The notes under the pieces: model-generated
Databases searched by the model: none
What the model saw: the letters and a program-made list of their open reading frames with translations, nothing else
What the model was told of the DNA's origin: nothing
Assembly: GCF_050589605.1 (NCBI RefSeq)
Contig: NZ_JBNGOO010000018.1
Strand: one strand, 5' to 3'
DNA: 64,000 nt
Source of the DNA: Granulosicoccus sp947495035
GTDB taxonomy: Bacteria; Pseudomonadota; Gammaproteobacteria; Granulosicoccales; Granulosicoccaceae
Made by a program: the position numbers and the translations under genes
Shown here: positions 35,121 to 43,765 of the stretch, one piece after another
How the letters are laid out: each line of letters opens with the position of its first letter
How positions within the stretch are numbered: the stretch's first letter is position 1

Positions 35121-36394
35121 GCCAGATGCTGCCTGGCGTGTTGCGCCGTAGCAGATTGCGATCTGCCAGTGCACTGTTGTCGCTTGTCATGGCAGTGTCC
35201 GCCTGTGGCCAACAGGACAATGCTGAAACCCTTGTCAGTCCTTTGCCGGACAGGTTTGCGGATGTAGTGGAACGAGGTCAGTATCTGGCCCGTGCGGGTG
35301 ATTGTGTGGCCTGTCATACACAGGTCGGAGAGCCTGAGTTCAGTGGCGGAAAAGCCATACCGACGCCTTTTGGCAGGATCTACAGCAGCAATCTGACCTC
35401 TGACAAGGTCTCGGGCCTGGGGCAGTGGAGCGCGGATGACTTCTGGCAGGCCTTGCATCATGGCAAATCGAAAGATGGGCGCAGCCTGTATCCGGCCTTC
35501 CCTTACCCCAGCTACAGTCACATGACACGCGATGACAGCGACGCCCTGTTTGCCTACCTGCAAACCGTTCCTGCCGTCGATCGTACACCGCCGGCTCATG
35601 AGCTGGAATTTCCGTACAACACGCAACTGGCTCTGAACGTCTGGCGTCTGCTGTTCTTTCGACCAGAGGTATTCGAAGCGGATGCGCAGCGGTCGGAGAG
35701 CTGGAATCGAGGAGCCTACCTGGTGCAAGGCCCCGGTCACTGTGCTGCCTGTCACACGCCTCGTGGACGGCTGGGTAACAGTCAGACTCGATACGAGCTG
35801 GCGGGTGCCCATATCGATGGTCTGGAATGGGATGCACTACCGCTGACACGCGGAAATCTGCCACAAGGGGACAGACATGCGTTGGTGGAATTGCTGAAAC
35901 GGGGAGCCAACGAGCATGACGTGCTTTCCGGTCCAATGGCCGAAGTGGTCTTGCACAGTCTTCAGTATCTGAGTCGGGAGGATCTGGCCGCCATGGTGGA
36001 CTATCTGTTCAGCCTGCCGGCGGGAGAGTCACCGCCAGCGACGCAGCTAAGCGTCAGTGCTGATCTTGCGCATCAGCTCTACGAGTCGGGAAAACAGCTC
36101 TATGCCGATGACTGTGCCGACTGCCACGGCAGTGACGGGCAGGGTGAGCCCTATCGTATTCCGGCGCTGGCAGGCAACAGGGGAGTGACCGCGGCATCAC
36201 CAAACAATGCCATCCGCTCTTTACTGGACGGCGGATTCGGCGCCAGCACCGAGGAACGACCGAGACCTCATGGCATGCCGCCTTTTGCCCATCAACTGGA
36301 TGATTGGCAGGCGGCAGCTGTGTTGACGTACATCAGGCAAAGCTGGGGTAACGAGGCCACTGCCGTCGCTCCAGAGACCTTGCGGCAACACTGA
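35117..36394 (+). CDS. Trihaem cytochrome c (dehydrogenase cytochrome subunit type)
   Basis: 425 aa. A lipoprotein-like signal (LLSLVMAVSAC) is followed by three haem-binding motifs: CVACH (~residue 58), CAACH (~212) and CADCH (~335). Size and spacing match the membrane-bound cytochrome subunit of alcohol, gluconate or sorbitol dehydrogenases, which passes electrons to quinone or an oxidase. The first domain has the typical GGKAIPTPFGRIYSSNLTSD. No dehydrogenase subunit is adjacent; the partner visible here is the dihaem cytochrome upstream (ATGA overlap). A strong terminator follows. Confidence 0.85.
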   Translation: MSQMLPGVLRRSRLRSASALLSLVMAVSACGQQDNAETLVSPLPDRFADVVERGQYLARAGDCVACHTQVGEPEFSGGKAIPTPFGRIYSSNLTSDKVSGLGQWSADDFWQALHHGKSKDGRSLYPAFPYPSYSHMTRDDSDALFAYLQTVPAVDRTPPAHELEFPYNTQLALNVWRLLFFRPEVFEADAQRSESWNRGAYLVQGPGHCAACHTPRGRLGNSQTRYELAGAHIDGLEWDALPLTRGNLPQGDRHALVELLKRGANEHDVLSGPMAEVVLHSLQYLSREDLAAMVDYLFSLPAGESPPATQLSVSADLAHQLYESGKQLYADDCADCHGSDGQGEPYRIPALAGNRGVTAASPNNAIRSLLDGGFGASTEERPRPHGMPPFAHQLDDWQAAAVLTYIRQSWGNEATAVAPETLRQH

Positions 36395-36403
36395 GCCTGT
36401 CTC

Positions 36404-36450
36404 CCTGCATGACCTTCTTCGGTGTCAATGGCCGAAAAAGGTCATGCAGG
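36404..36450. terminator. Long bidirectional terminator
   Basis: A 19-bp nearly perfect stem (36404-36422 with 36432-36450) with a 9-nt loop lies between the convergent cytochrome and PRC-barrel genes. Confidence 0.8.
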
Positions 36451-36473
36451 TGCTCTGCAATGCACGGGCTGGT

Positions 36474-37235
36474 TCAGTACACCATGGGAAAGCGGTAATA
36501 GTCATTGAGTCTGGAGACATAGCTCGTCTCGATGGCCTTGAGATCGTGTAGCTCCGGACTCTCTTCAATGGTTTCTTTTTCCATCCCGACCATGAGTTCG
36601 CGTTCCTCCCAGGAGATTCTGTCGATGGAACGAGGAGAGATGACGACGGTTCTGCCAGGCAGCCACTTGCTGGTGTCCACTGCCAACAGATCGATCGTCC
36701 ATTGCTCCGTGTTGATGACCATGTCGGACAGGGGACCGAGCTTGCCATCGGCTGCATGGATGGTATACCCCTCGATTTCACTGGCACTGCGCAGATGTCG
36801 GTCTGCCTGCTCCCGTGCCAGTTCCTGAAGTTCCTTTTCGGCACCGACCGGTTCACCGGGACGTTCTATCAGTGTTGCCGGCATCATCAGTCCGGCATAG
36901 CCGGGGAACAGCAATGTATTGTGGCTGGCTGCAATGTAGCTGAACTCGTTGCGATGCTGGTCGCTGACGGGCTGATGCTCATCCGCTGAAGGAGCATCCT
37001 CGACGTCCTTCTTTGTCAGGGAAACCTGAAAACTACCCTCCTGGGGAGTAATGCTGGTTATCTTCTCGCCGTCGATCAGTATCTTGTTCGACGAAAACCA
37101 GTTACCGGTCTCGACGACGAACCATTTTATCTTCCAGGTCTCGTCATCCAGATAGATATCGTGCAACTTGCCTATGTGGTCCGAGCTTCCCTTCACATCG
37201 TAGTGGCGCAAATCGGAAAAGATACAGTAGGTCAT
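36474..37235 (-). CDS. PRC-barrel domain protein
   Basis: 253 aa. There are two PRC-barrel-like domains: residues ~5-75 (DVKGSSDHIGKLHDIYLDDETWKIKWFVVETG) and ~165-225 (YTIHAADGKLGPLSDMVINTEQWTIDLLAVDTSKWLPGRTVVISP). PRC barrels bind proteins or RNA and occur in photosynthetic reaction centres and ribosome-maturation factors, and in stand-alone stress proteins like this one. ATG 37235 has AGGAG upstream. Cytoplasmic, no TM. It is followed at short distance by fumC in the same direction upstream of it. Confidence 0.8.
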   Translation of the reverse strand: MTYCIFSDLRHYDVKGSSDHIGKLHDIYLDDETWKIKWFVVETGNWFSSNKILIDGEKITSITPQEGSFQVSLTKKDVEDAPSADEHQPVSDQHRNEFSYIAASHNTLLFPGYAGLMMPATLIERPGEPVGAEKELQELAREQADRHLRSASEIEGYTIHAADGKLGPLSDMVINTEQWTIDLLAVDTSKWLPGRTVVISPRSIDRISWEERELMVGMEKETIEESPELHDLKAIETSYVSRLNDYYRFPMVY

Positions 37236-37328
37236 ACTCGTCTCCTGCAAGATGAGTGAGGATTTCAGTTGTAGCAGGCTCGCTCATGCAAGAGTTACCG
37301 ATGTAACAAATACGCTCGTTTTCCGCGG

Positions 37329-38711
37329 CTAATCGAGCTTGTTTGTCAGCGCTACCGGGTTCAGAATCTGCGACAGTTGCTCACGTGACAAGTCCGTAAG
37401 CTGCTCGGCAACATCCAGAACCGGCCTGCCTTCGGCATAGGCCTGTTTGGCAATTTCGGCAGACTTCAGATAGCCGATGTGGGGGTTGAGCGCTGTTGCC
37501 AGAATGGGATTGCGATGCAGTGCTGACTCGATTGTCGCATGATTGACGGTGAAGCCGGTTATGGCCTTGTCACCGAGAAGCCGCGCCGCGGAACCCAGCA
37601 GTTCGATGCTCTCCAACAGGCGAGAGGCTACCAGTGGCAGCATGACATTGAGTTCGAAATTACCGGATTGGCCCGCCAGGGTGATGGTGGCGTCGTTGCC
37701 GATGATCTGCGCTGCCACCATGGCCGTGGATTCCGGGATGACCGGATTGACCTTGCCGGGCATGATGGATGATCCGGGTTGCAGTTCCGGTAATCGGATC
37801 TCCGCCAGGCCTGCCAGGGGGCCTGAGTTCATCCAGCGTAGATCGTTGCTGATCTTCATGAGGCTCACCGCGGCGGTTTTCAGGCAACCGGACAGGGCCA
37901 CAGCAACATCCTGAGAGCTCATCGCGGCGAAGGGATTCGGGGTGGGATGAAAATCGATCGGCTGCTCTTCGCTCAGGTAACGGCATGTCGTTGCTGCAAA
38001 CTCGGGAGGTGCATTGACACCGGTACCCACGGCGGTCCCTCCCAGCGCCAACTGATGAAGCTCAGGCTGAATGGCCTTGATGCGGACAAGGTTGTCTCTG
38101 ATCTGTGTCGACCAGCCACTGAGTACCTGGCCGAACGTGATCGGCATGGCGTCCATCAGATGAGTGCGTCCGGTCTTGCAGACATCGGCCAGCTCGGTGG
38201 CTCTGCTCATGATGCAATCGTCCAGATGCTGAAGTGACGGCAACAGGTGATCCTGCAATGCCAGTGCTGCACTGACGTGAATGCTCGATGGAATGACATC
38301 ATTGCTGCTCTGGCTGCAGTTGACATGATCGTTGGGTCGCAGCACGATGTCCTCCATGCGGTTTGCAAGGCCCGCAATGACCTCATTGGCGTTCATGTTG
38401 GTACTGGTGCCGGAGCCTGTCTGAAAGACGTCCACGGGAAAATGCTGCAGCAGCGTGTCCTTGTCGACCAGCAGGCGGTCGCAAGCCAGAATGATGGCCT
38501 GGGCTTCAGCCTCTGACAGGCTGCCCAGGTCCTGATTGGCTTTCGCCGCGGCCTTCTTGATTTCAAGCAGGGCCATCAGGAAGCGGACAGGCATGCGCTG
38601 CTGGCTGACCGGAAAGTTCATTACAGCGCGTTGAGTCTGAGCGCCGTAGAGCGCATCGGCTGGGACTTCGACCTCGCCCATGCTGTCTTTCTCTGTACGT
38701 GTTGTCTTCAT
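37329..38711 (-). CDS. fumC: Class II fumarate hydratase
   Basis: 460 aa, the family's usual length. It catalyses fumarate to L-malate in the TCA cycle as a cytoplasmic tetramer without an iron-sulfur cluster. It carries TGSGTSTNMNANEVIA, GRTHLMDAMPITFGQ and the superfamily signature GSSIMPGKVNP (about residue 315). ATG 38711 has AGGA upstream; an upstream in-frame start adds 7 residues. Being iron-independent, it is often the isozyme used under oxidative or iron stress; its regulation cannot be read here. Confidence 0.93.
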   Translation of the reverse strand: MKTTRTEKDSMGEVEVPADALYGAQTQRAVMNFPVSQQRMPVRFLMALLEIKKAAAKANQDLGSLSEAEAQAIILACDRLLVDKDTLLQHFPVDVFQTGSGTSTNMNANEVIAGLANRMEDIVLRPNDHVNCSQSSNDVIPSSIHVSAALALQDHLLPSLQHLDDCIMSRATELADVCKTGRTHLMDAMPITFGQVLSGWSTQIRDNLVRIKAIQPELHQLALGGTAVGTGVNAPPEFAATTCRYLSEEQPIDFHPTPNPFAAMSSQDVAVALSGCLKTAAVSLMKISNDLRWMNSGPLAGLAEIRLPELQPGSSIMPGKVNPVIPESTAMVAAQIIGNDATITLAGQSGNFELNVMLPLVASRLLESIELLGSAARLLGDKAITGFTVNHATIESALHRNPILATALNPHIGYLKSAEIAKQAYAEGRPVLDVAEQLTDLSREQLSQILNPVALTNKLD

Positions 38712-38867
38712 GATCCTGCTGCCCCTGTGCAATTGCTCGACTGATGCAGGGACAGACTATCAAAACAAGGCTTGAAGCCATTGGATGTTTTCGGATTGAC
38801 ACGATGTACCGGTAGACGCATCGACAGATCATCGGACGGTCGTTGATCCGGAGGCCTGATCCATGCC

Positions 38868-39026
38868 GAGTGCAGAGTGCAGAGTGCAGAGTGCAGAGTG
38901 CAGAGTGCAGAGTGCAGAGTGCAGAGTGCAGAGTGCAGAGTGCAGAGTGCTGAGTGCAGAGTGCAGAGTGCAGAGTGCTGAGTGCTGAGTGCTGAGTGCT
39001 GGAGTGCTGGAGTGCTGGAGTGCTGG
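38868..39026. repeat. 7/8-bp tandem repeat array
   Basis: GAGTGCA units (7 bp, about 14 copies, later GAGTGCT) pass into 8-bp GGAGTGCT units at about 39001. The array fills much of the gap between fumC and the diguanylate cyclase. The unit is not a multiple of three, as expected for non-coding DNA. Confidence 0.95.
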
Positions 39027-39061
39027 GGGCTGGAGGGGCGAAGCGCGGCGACCAGTCGCTG

Positions 39062-40177
39062 CTACCTTGACGGGCTGTTTCGCCTGGTTGCCGGAGATTT
39101 GGCGGGAGGGGTATCGGCGTGGTGAAGTACGACTCTGTCCCTGCCTTCAGCCTTGGCTCGGTACAGGGCCTGGTCTGCGCGGACGACGACTTCATCGATA
39201 CTGGCACCATCCATGGCTTCGGCAACGCCGATACTCATCGACAGTTGCTGCCTGTCACTGATGGCGATGCGGCTCTCGGAACGCAATCGTGTCAACAGGG
39301 ATGTCATGGTGTCGAAGGCATTGTTGCCAGCCGTATTGGTCAGCACGATCATGAATTCCTCGCCACCCCAGCGAGCCACACAGTCCGTTTCGCGCAACGA
39401 TCGTTGCAGAAATTCGGCAAAGCTGACCAGAATCGCATCGCCGGTATCATGACCGTGGCTGTCGTTGATGCTCTTGAAGTGGTCGAGATCGCAGAGGCAG
39501 ACGCAATAGGGTATCCGGTTACGCTGTCGGTGGGCTTCCGTGCTCTTCAGGAACTCCAGTACGTGACGGCGGTTGTACAGGCGGGTCAGCTCATCGGTGC
39601 GAGCATGCTCACGAAGCTCGCGGCTTTGAAGCGAAAACATGTGACGCACCAGCATGCCGGTCAGTATCATCGAAAATCCCGAGACCAGTATGTTCAGAAA
39701 GAAGATGCCGTTTACCAGTTGCGGGGTGTAGTCGGCGGATCGGTCACTGCTGACGAAAGCACTCAGGCACCCGAACAGCAACATCGTCAGCATGCTGATC
39801 AGCGCCGAGTGGCGGAACTTCAGACTGGGGTTGAGGGCGATGAGTATCGTGACGGGCCACAGATAGAAATGAAACCCGAAACTCGGGCCGAGTATGCTCG
39901 TGGCCACGATCGCATGCGACAAGACTTCGAACGTTGCAAGATGCACCGCCATGCCCGGCCTTGCCGTGGATGCAAGCCATATGACATAAATCCAGAGGCC
40001 GCAGCTCACCACGTTCAAGGTAACCAGCGACCACAGATTCAGCAGCACGAACAAGCCGCAGAATCCGACGTGAATGCAGAATCCGCACAGGCCCGCCATG
40101 GTAGTGAGTCGGTCAGGCCCCCTCTCTGACAGTTCCTCCAGCGAGAAGGACAGTTTTTGTATTGCCGAAGACAGCAT
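39062..40177 (-). CDS. Membrane diguanylate cyclase (GGDEF)
   Basis: 371 aa. Five to six transmembrane segments fill residues ~30-190, resembling MASE-type sensors. The GGDEF domain (~205-355) has the active motif GGEEF and, five residues before it, RETD, an intact RxxD inhibitory site. It should therefore make c-di-GMP from GTP and be feedback-inhibited. No EAL domain is present. It is transcribed towards fumC across the 7-bp repeat array. Confidence 0.9.
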   Translation of the reverse strand: MLSSAIQKLSFSLEELSERGPDRLTTMAGLCGFCIHVGFCGLFVLLNLWSLVTLNVVSCGLWIYVIWLASTARPGMAVHLATFEVLSHAIVATSILGPSFGFHFYLWPVTILIALNPSLKFRHSALISMLTMLLFGCLSAFVSSDRSADYTPQLVNGIFFLNILVSGFSMILTGMLVRHMFSLQSRELREHARTDELTRLYNRRHVLEFLKSTEAHRQRNRIPYCVCLCDLDHFKSINDSHGHDTGDAILVSFAEFLQRSLRETDCVARWGGEEFMIVLTNTAGNNAFDTMTSLLTRLRSESRIAISDRQQLSMSIGVAEAMDGASIDEVVVRADQALYRAKAEGRDRVVLHHADTPPAKSPATRRNSPSR

Positions 40178-40517
40178 CAGGGAGGTTGGTTTCTGACTCG
40201 CAATGGGTGTGACAGGGGCAAGTGCATGCGCAAGGTAATCAGAAGATCGGCAGCCGTGGCGGAATGATTAGCTCGTCATGAGGTTTTACGCCGAGTTGTG
40301 AGCATGTCCTGCTTGACGGTGCAGATATTGCTATGTGCAGGCTACTACCTGTGCTCTCGATCTGTTTTCCAGAGCGAGCTGCGCCGGGTGGAAGCTGATC
40401 GTCGGAACAGGCTGCTTCGGTTGGGGGCTGGATGGTGAAACTGCCCATGGTTCTGTAGCAGGGTGCTTCCCTTGTCGCGATCCGGTGACTTCGAACCTGT
40501 GGTGCTCGAATCAAGAC
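40178..40517. other. Intergenic region between divergent genes
   Basis: About 340 bp between the cyclase and the CBS-protein gene. The open frame upstream of the CBS start looks like chance. No operator or hairpin stands out. Confidence 0.4.
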
Positions 40518-40913
40518 ATGAATATCAAGGAAATAATGACAGAACGGGTCGTCACGGTAGAGATGGATGATCCTCTGAGCATCGTCAAGGAAGTCTTCGA
40601 CAATTGCCAGTTCCACCATTTGCTGGTGGTCAATCACGAGATACTCAGCGGTGTGGTGTCCGACCGTGATCTTCTCAGGGTCATCAGTCCTTACCTGGGA
40701 ACACTCGCCGAGAATCGTCGAGATACCCAGACACTCTCCCAGCGAGTGCACAAGATCATGACCCGCAAACCGGTGACGCTGGATGTGACGGCAAGCGTTG
40801 CCGACGCCATCGATGTGTTCAATACGGAAAGGATTTCCTGTATCCCGATTGTGGATGACGCTGGCAAACCCATCGGCATCGTCAGTTGGCGAGATGTGAT
40901 GAAGGTTCTCTAA
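40518..40913 (+). CDS. Two-CBS-domain protein
   Basis: 131 aa made of two CBS motifs only: MNIKEIMTERVVTVEMDDPLSIVKEVFDN...LLVVNHEILSGVVSDRDLL and HKIMTRKPVTLDVTASVADAIDVFN...CIPIVDDAGKPIGIVSWRDV. Such pairs form a Bateman module that binds adenine nucleotides and regulates partner proteins. No partner domain is attached. ATG 40518 begins the first motif exactly; the frame is open to 40335. Confidence 0.85.
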   Translation: MNIKEIMTERVVTVEMDDPLSIVKEVFDNCQFHHLLVVNHEILSGVVSDRDLLRVISPYLGTLAENRRDTQTLSQRVHKIMTRKPVTLDVTASVADAIDVFNTERISCIPIVDDAGKPIGIVSWRDVMKVL

Positions 40914-41005
40914 CCGGAAAAAGGGTCATTGCAGCGGGCCAAGCGAGTGGACGATGCAGCCAGTTCGGAGGTTGCTACGCGCCAGAGGGGGCACTCTGAT
41001 ACCAA

Positions 41006-41073
41006 ATTTTGCAGTGCAGCATATTTGTCTTGCAGCGCAAGATATTCGCTGAAATCATGTTGCACTGCAAAAT
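41006..41073. promoter_or_regulatory. Cluster of three TTGCA-N-GCAA palindromes
   Basis: ATTTTGCAGTGCAGCAT (41006-41022) and ATGTTGCACTGCAAAAT (41057-41073) are inverted copies with one mismatch. Between them lies CTTGCAGCGCAAG. All three share the form TTGC(A)-N-(Y)GCAA. The region is AT-richer than its surroundings. Three similar dyads in 68 bp look like operator sites for a dimeric repressor. The next gene is the oxygenase at 41245. Confidence 0.6.
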
Positions 41074-41244
41074 CAACGGCGATTTGTCGTGTCATGTTCC
41101 TCAAGGAGGGATGAGGGTAGGATAAGAGCCCGAACCGTCAGACTTGGTCGATTTGATCCAAGGCTTGAACAACGTTACATGCCCTCGACCGGATTGATGG
41201 GTCCTGCCGAGTACAAGAACCGGGAAAGTCCTCGAGAGAGCCCT

Positions 41245-42177
41245 ATGCAGATACCCGAGATCAGCGCCGTTGACTTGTTTGATCCTTCCAGTCGCGGGTA
41301 CCAGGAAAGTCTGGTCAAAGTGCGCGTGGCGGCCGAGGATATCGGCTTCATGACCCTGACCGATACCTGTCTTGGCGAAGACGATGTCAGGCGTGTCTTG
41401 AGTGCCTATCGCGACTTCTTCACGTTGCCGACGGCAAGGAAGGCGGAGTTCAACATGGCGAATACCGGCTCCAATCGAGGGTGGGGCGCATCAGGCGCCG
41501 AGCAGGTGGACCCGGCGTCCAATCCGGATTTCAAGGAAGTGTTCGACTGTGGGCTTGAACTGCCACCGGGAGATCCGCTGGCCCGGCATACCTACTATGC
41601 CCCGAATCGCTGGCCGACCGAGCCTGCCGGTTTTCGTGAAAACATAACGGATTACTACACCCGGGCAACCCGCATATCACTGGATCTGCTGAGTGCCATC
41701 GCCAGTTCGATCGACGAGCCTGCGGACTATTTCAGAGACAAGTTCGACAAGCCAATGGCCTTGCTCAGAGGCAACTACTATCCGAGCAGGCCTCTGGATG
41801 CTACCGAGCGAGATTTCGGTATTGCCCCGCATACCGATTATGGTTGCCTGACGTTGTTGGCGATGGACGGATCGCCCGGCCTGGAGGTGGCGACTCGCTC
41901 GGGAGACTGGGTTCCGGTTACTGCAAACCCCGGCACCTTCGTCATCAATTTCGGCGAGATGCTGCAAATGTGGAGTAATGGCCGTATCGTGGCCACGCCT
42001 CACCGCGTGATCGGCGGGGCAGAGGAGCGCATGTCGGTGCCGTTCTTCTTCAATCCGCGTGCGGATGTCAATGTGGCGCCCTGGGGGAGTGCTGAAGTAC
42101 GGCTGGCCGGTGAACATCTGTCTCGCCGCTATGACGAGACCTATGTTCACCGGCAACCGGCCAGTGGCGCCGGCTAG
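41245..42177 (+). CDS. Fe(II)/2-oxoglutarate oxygenase, isopenicillin-N-synthase-like
   Basis: 310 aa. An N-terminal DIOX_N-like half (IPEISAVDLFDP, AAEDIGFMTLTD) and the jelly-roll core with Fe ligands H-x-D in IAPHTDYGCLTLL (~195) and H in ATPHRVIGG (~252), plus the 2-oxoglutarate R-x-S in ERMSVPFFF. The substrate is not readable; the family includes oxidases of small molecules. ATG 41245 was chosen from the family start. The palindrome cluster 170 bp upstream may regulate it. Confidence 0.85.
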   Translation: MQIPEISAVDLFDPSSRGYQESLVKVRVAAEDIGFMTLTDTCLGEDDVRRVLSAYRDFFTLPTARKAEFNMANTGSNRGWGASGAEQVDPASNPDFKEVFDCGLELPPGDPLARHTYYAPNRWPTEPAGFRENITDYYTRATRISLDLLSAIASSIDEPADYFRDKFDKPMALLRGNYYPSRPLDATERDFGIAPHTDYGCLTLLAMDGSPGLEVATRSGDWVPVTANPGTFVINFGEMLQMWSNGRIVATPHRVIGGAEERMSVPFFFNPRADVNVAPWGSAEVRLAGEHLSRRYDETYVHRQPASGAG

Positions 42178-42185
42178 AGATCGGT

Positions 42186-43754
42186 CTATTCCAGAACCAG
42201 TGTGCCGAACACCGATGGATTCTGATGCGCGATATCGGCACTGCCGGTAGGGAGGTTCCATGCCCATCGCGCATTGCGATCACCGCCGCCGTCATCATCG
42301 TTGACCTGCAATTCGAAACCGAACGGTTCGCCGGGAACGATGCCGGCCGAGCTCAGGCCGATTCGCAGTTCGTAAACGTCCTGTTCGAACTGCCTGCGGA
42401 TCGTGCCATCGGGGCCTATGCCGGGCCCGGTGGTGAACCTGATTGACAGCGGTGCAGACGATGACTGTGGTCCGGCGACCGCCCCCGAGGATGTGGATTG
42501 CTTGTCTGCACCGGCCAGTTGCAACGGGAAAATACGGCTGAAATCGTTGCTGTCGTAACGATTGGATTTGCTGTTGTCGCCATCGATGAACAGTTCCAGA
42601 CTGTCATCCTGATCGATGTCACTACCCGAATCGCGATTCCTGTCGCCATCATCGTCAACCAGAACCAGCACATACAGATAGGTTCCGTCATGCATGGCCG
42701 CCCAACGACGTCGGTCCGAGCCGGCTGATTCGTTGGCGTCGTCATCGATGATCAACTGATCGATGACCAGGGGTGCACCGCTGTTGTCGTTTTGCACGGC
42801 AGCCGCCCATTCGCCGATCAGTTCGCCGTTGTCACCCAGCAATTCCAGGCCTTCACCATCGATGACCGGAGCATCTTCGGCGGCAATGCGTGGCACGATG
42901 ACATCGGCCACGACTGGCGGCGGGTTGGTGTCGGTGCCCGTGTCAGTACCGGTGTCGGTGCCCGTGTCAGTACCGGTGTCGGTGCCTGTGTCAGTACCTG
43001 TATCGGTGCCTGTATCAGTACCTGTATCAGTACCTGTATCAGTACCTGTATCAGTACCTGTATCAGTACCTGTATCAGTACCTGTATCAGTGCCTGTATC
43101 AGTGCCTGTATCAGTGCCTGTATCAGTGCCTGTATCAGTGCCTGTATCAGTGCCTGTATCCGTGCCTGTATCCGTGCCTGTATCCGTGCCTGTGTCCGTG
43201 CCTGTGTCCGTGCCTGTGTCGGTACCTGTGTCAGTACCTGTGTCAGTACCTGTGTCAGTACCTGTGTCGGTACCGTTTTCGGGTAGTAGCGGGTTGGTGC
43301 CATCCTGACGCTCTTGCAGATTGGTACGGCCATCGTTGTCCGTGTCGATATCCGTGGAATAACCGCTGTTCTCGGAGCGAGTGATCTCGCCGGCAGCGGA
43401 GACATCCAGGGTTTGCGTCAGTGTTGCCAGAGCGACATCGCCCTGCTCCAGTCTTTCAAACCAGGTCAGGGTTGTCTGGTAGGTTCTACCCGGGGCTACA
43501 TTGATGGTGCCGCTCCAGTCGTTGCCCGAGCCGCGCGTCAGAGAGACCGCTGAACCACCGGCAAACCGAATCTCGGGACGCAGGTTGGCCTGAACGACGC
43601 TCGAAGCATTGAGCAGTTCCTGTGGCAAGCCGATAGCGACATTGGGCCTGGCCGGCAAGGTTGTGACGGTACCGCTGTCGGAGCAGGCTGCCAGAATGGC
43701 AGAGCCGATCAGGATCGTGGTGGCATTGCACAGAGTGCGAACATGTGAGCGCAT
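42186..43754 (-). CDS. Lipoprotein with TDTG-repeat stalk and CBM9-like domain
   Basis: 522 aa. Signal peptide with lipobox (LIGSAILAAC). Residues ~30-140 are a beta-rich domain ending in a Ca-binding-type TDIDTDNDGRTNLQERQDG; about 28 copies of Thr-Asp-Thr-Gly (12-bp repeat) follow; then about 210 residues that resemble carbohydrate-binding CBM9/DOMON-like domains (VIDGEGLELLG, DGTYLYVLVLVDDD, DDSLELFIDGDNS). This suggests a surface protein with a spacer presenting a sugar-binding head. ATG 43754 has GAGAG upstream; ATG 43769 overlaps the previous stop (ATGA). Confidence 0.75.
   Translation of the reverse strand: MRSHVRTLCNATTILIGSAILAACSDSGTVTTLPARPNVAIGLPQELLNASSVVQANLRPEIRFAGGSAVSLTRGSGNDWSGTINVAPGRTYQTTLTWFERLEQGDVALATLTQTLDVSAAGEITRSENSGYSTDIDTDNDGRTNLQERQDGTNPLLPENGTDTGTDTGTDTGTDTGTDTGTDTGTDTGTDTGTDTGTDTGTDTGTDTGTDTGTDTGTDTGTDTGTDTGTDTGTDTGTDTGTDTGTDTGTDTGTDTGTDTGTDTGTDTGTDTGTDTNPPPVVADVIVPRIAAEDAPVIDGEGLELLGDNGELIGEWAAAVQNDNSGAPLVIDQLIIDDDANESAGSDRRRWAAMHDGTYLYVLVLVDDDGDRNRDSGSDIDQDDSLELFIDGDNSKSNRYDSNDFSRIFPLQLAGADKQSTSSGAVAGPQSSSAPLSIRFTTGPGIGPDGTIRRQFEQDVYELRIGLSSAGIVPGEPFGFELQVNDDDGGGDRNARWAWNLPTGSADIAHQNPSVFGTLVLE
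42927..43272 (-). repeat. 12-bp in-frame tandem repeat, about 28 copies
   Basis: Units such as CCTGTATCAGTA encode TDTG on the minus strand. Variants (GTGTC, GTATC, CAGTG, CCGTG) occur in blocks, indicating stepwise local expansion. It is the longest array in the window. Confidence 0.95.
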
Positions 43755-43765
43755 GATGTTCTCTC

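Noticed and set aside
38868..39026. Repeat array considered as CRISPR
   Set aside because: The units are 7-8 bp and contiguous, without spacers or cas genes.
39119..40129. Plus-strand 336-aa ORF opposite the diguanylate cyclase
   Set aside because: Antisense of a well-conserved GGDEF gene; His/Gln-rich composition typical of a shadow frame.
42763..43405. Three long ORFs over the TDTG array in other frames
   Set aside because: They consist almost wholly of translated repeat, with no start signal or family; the lipoprotein frame has signal peptide, domains and stop.
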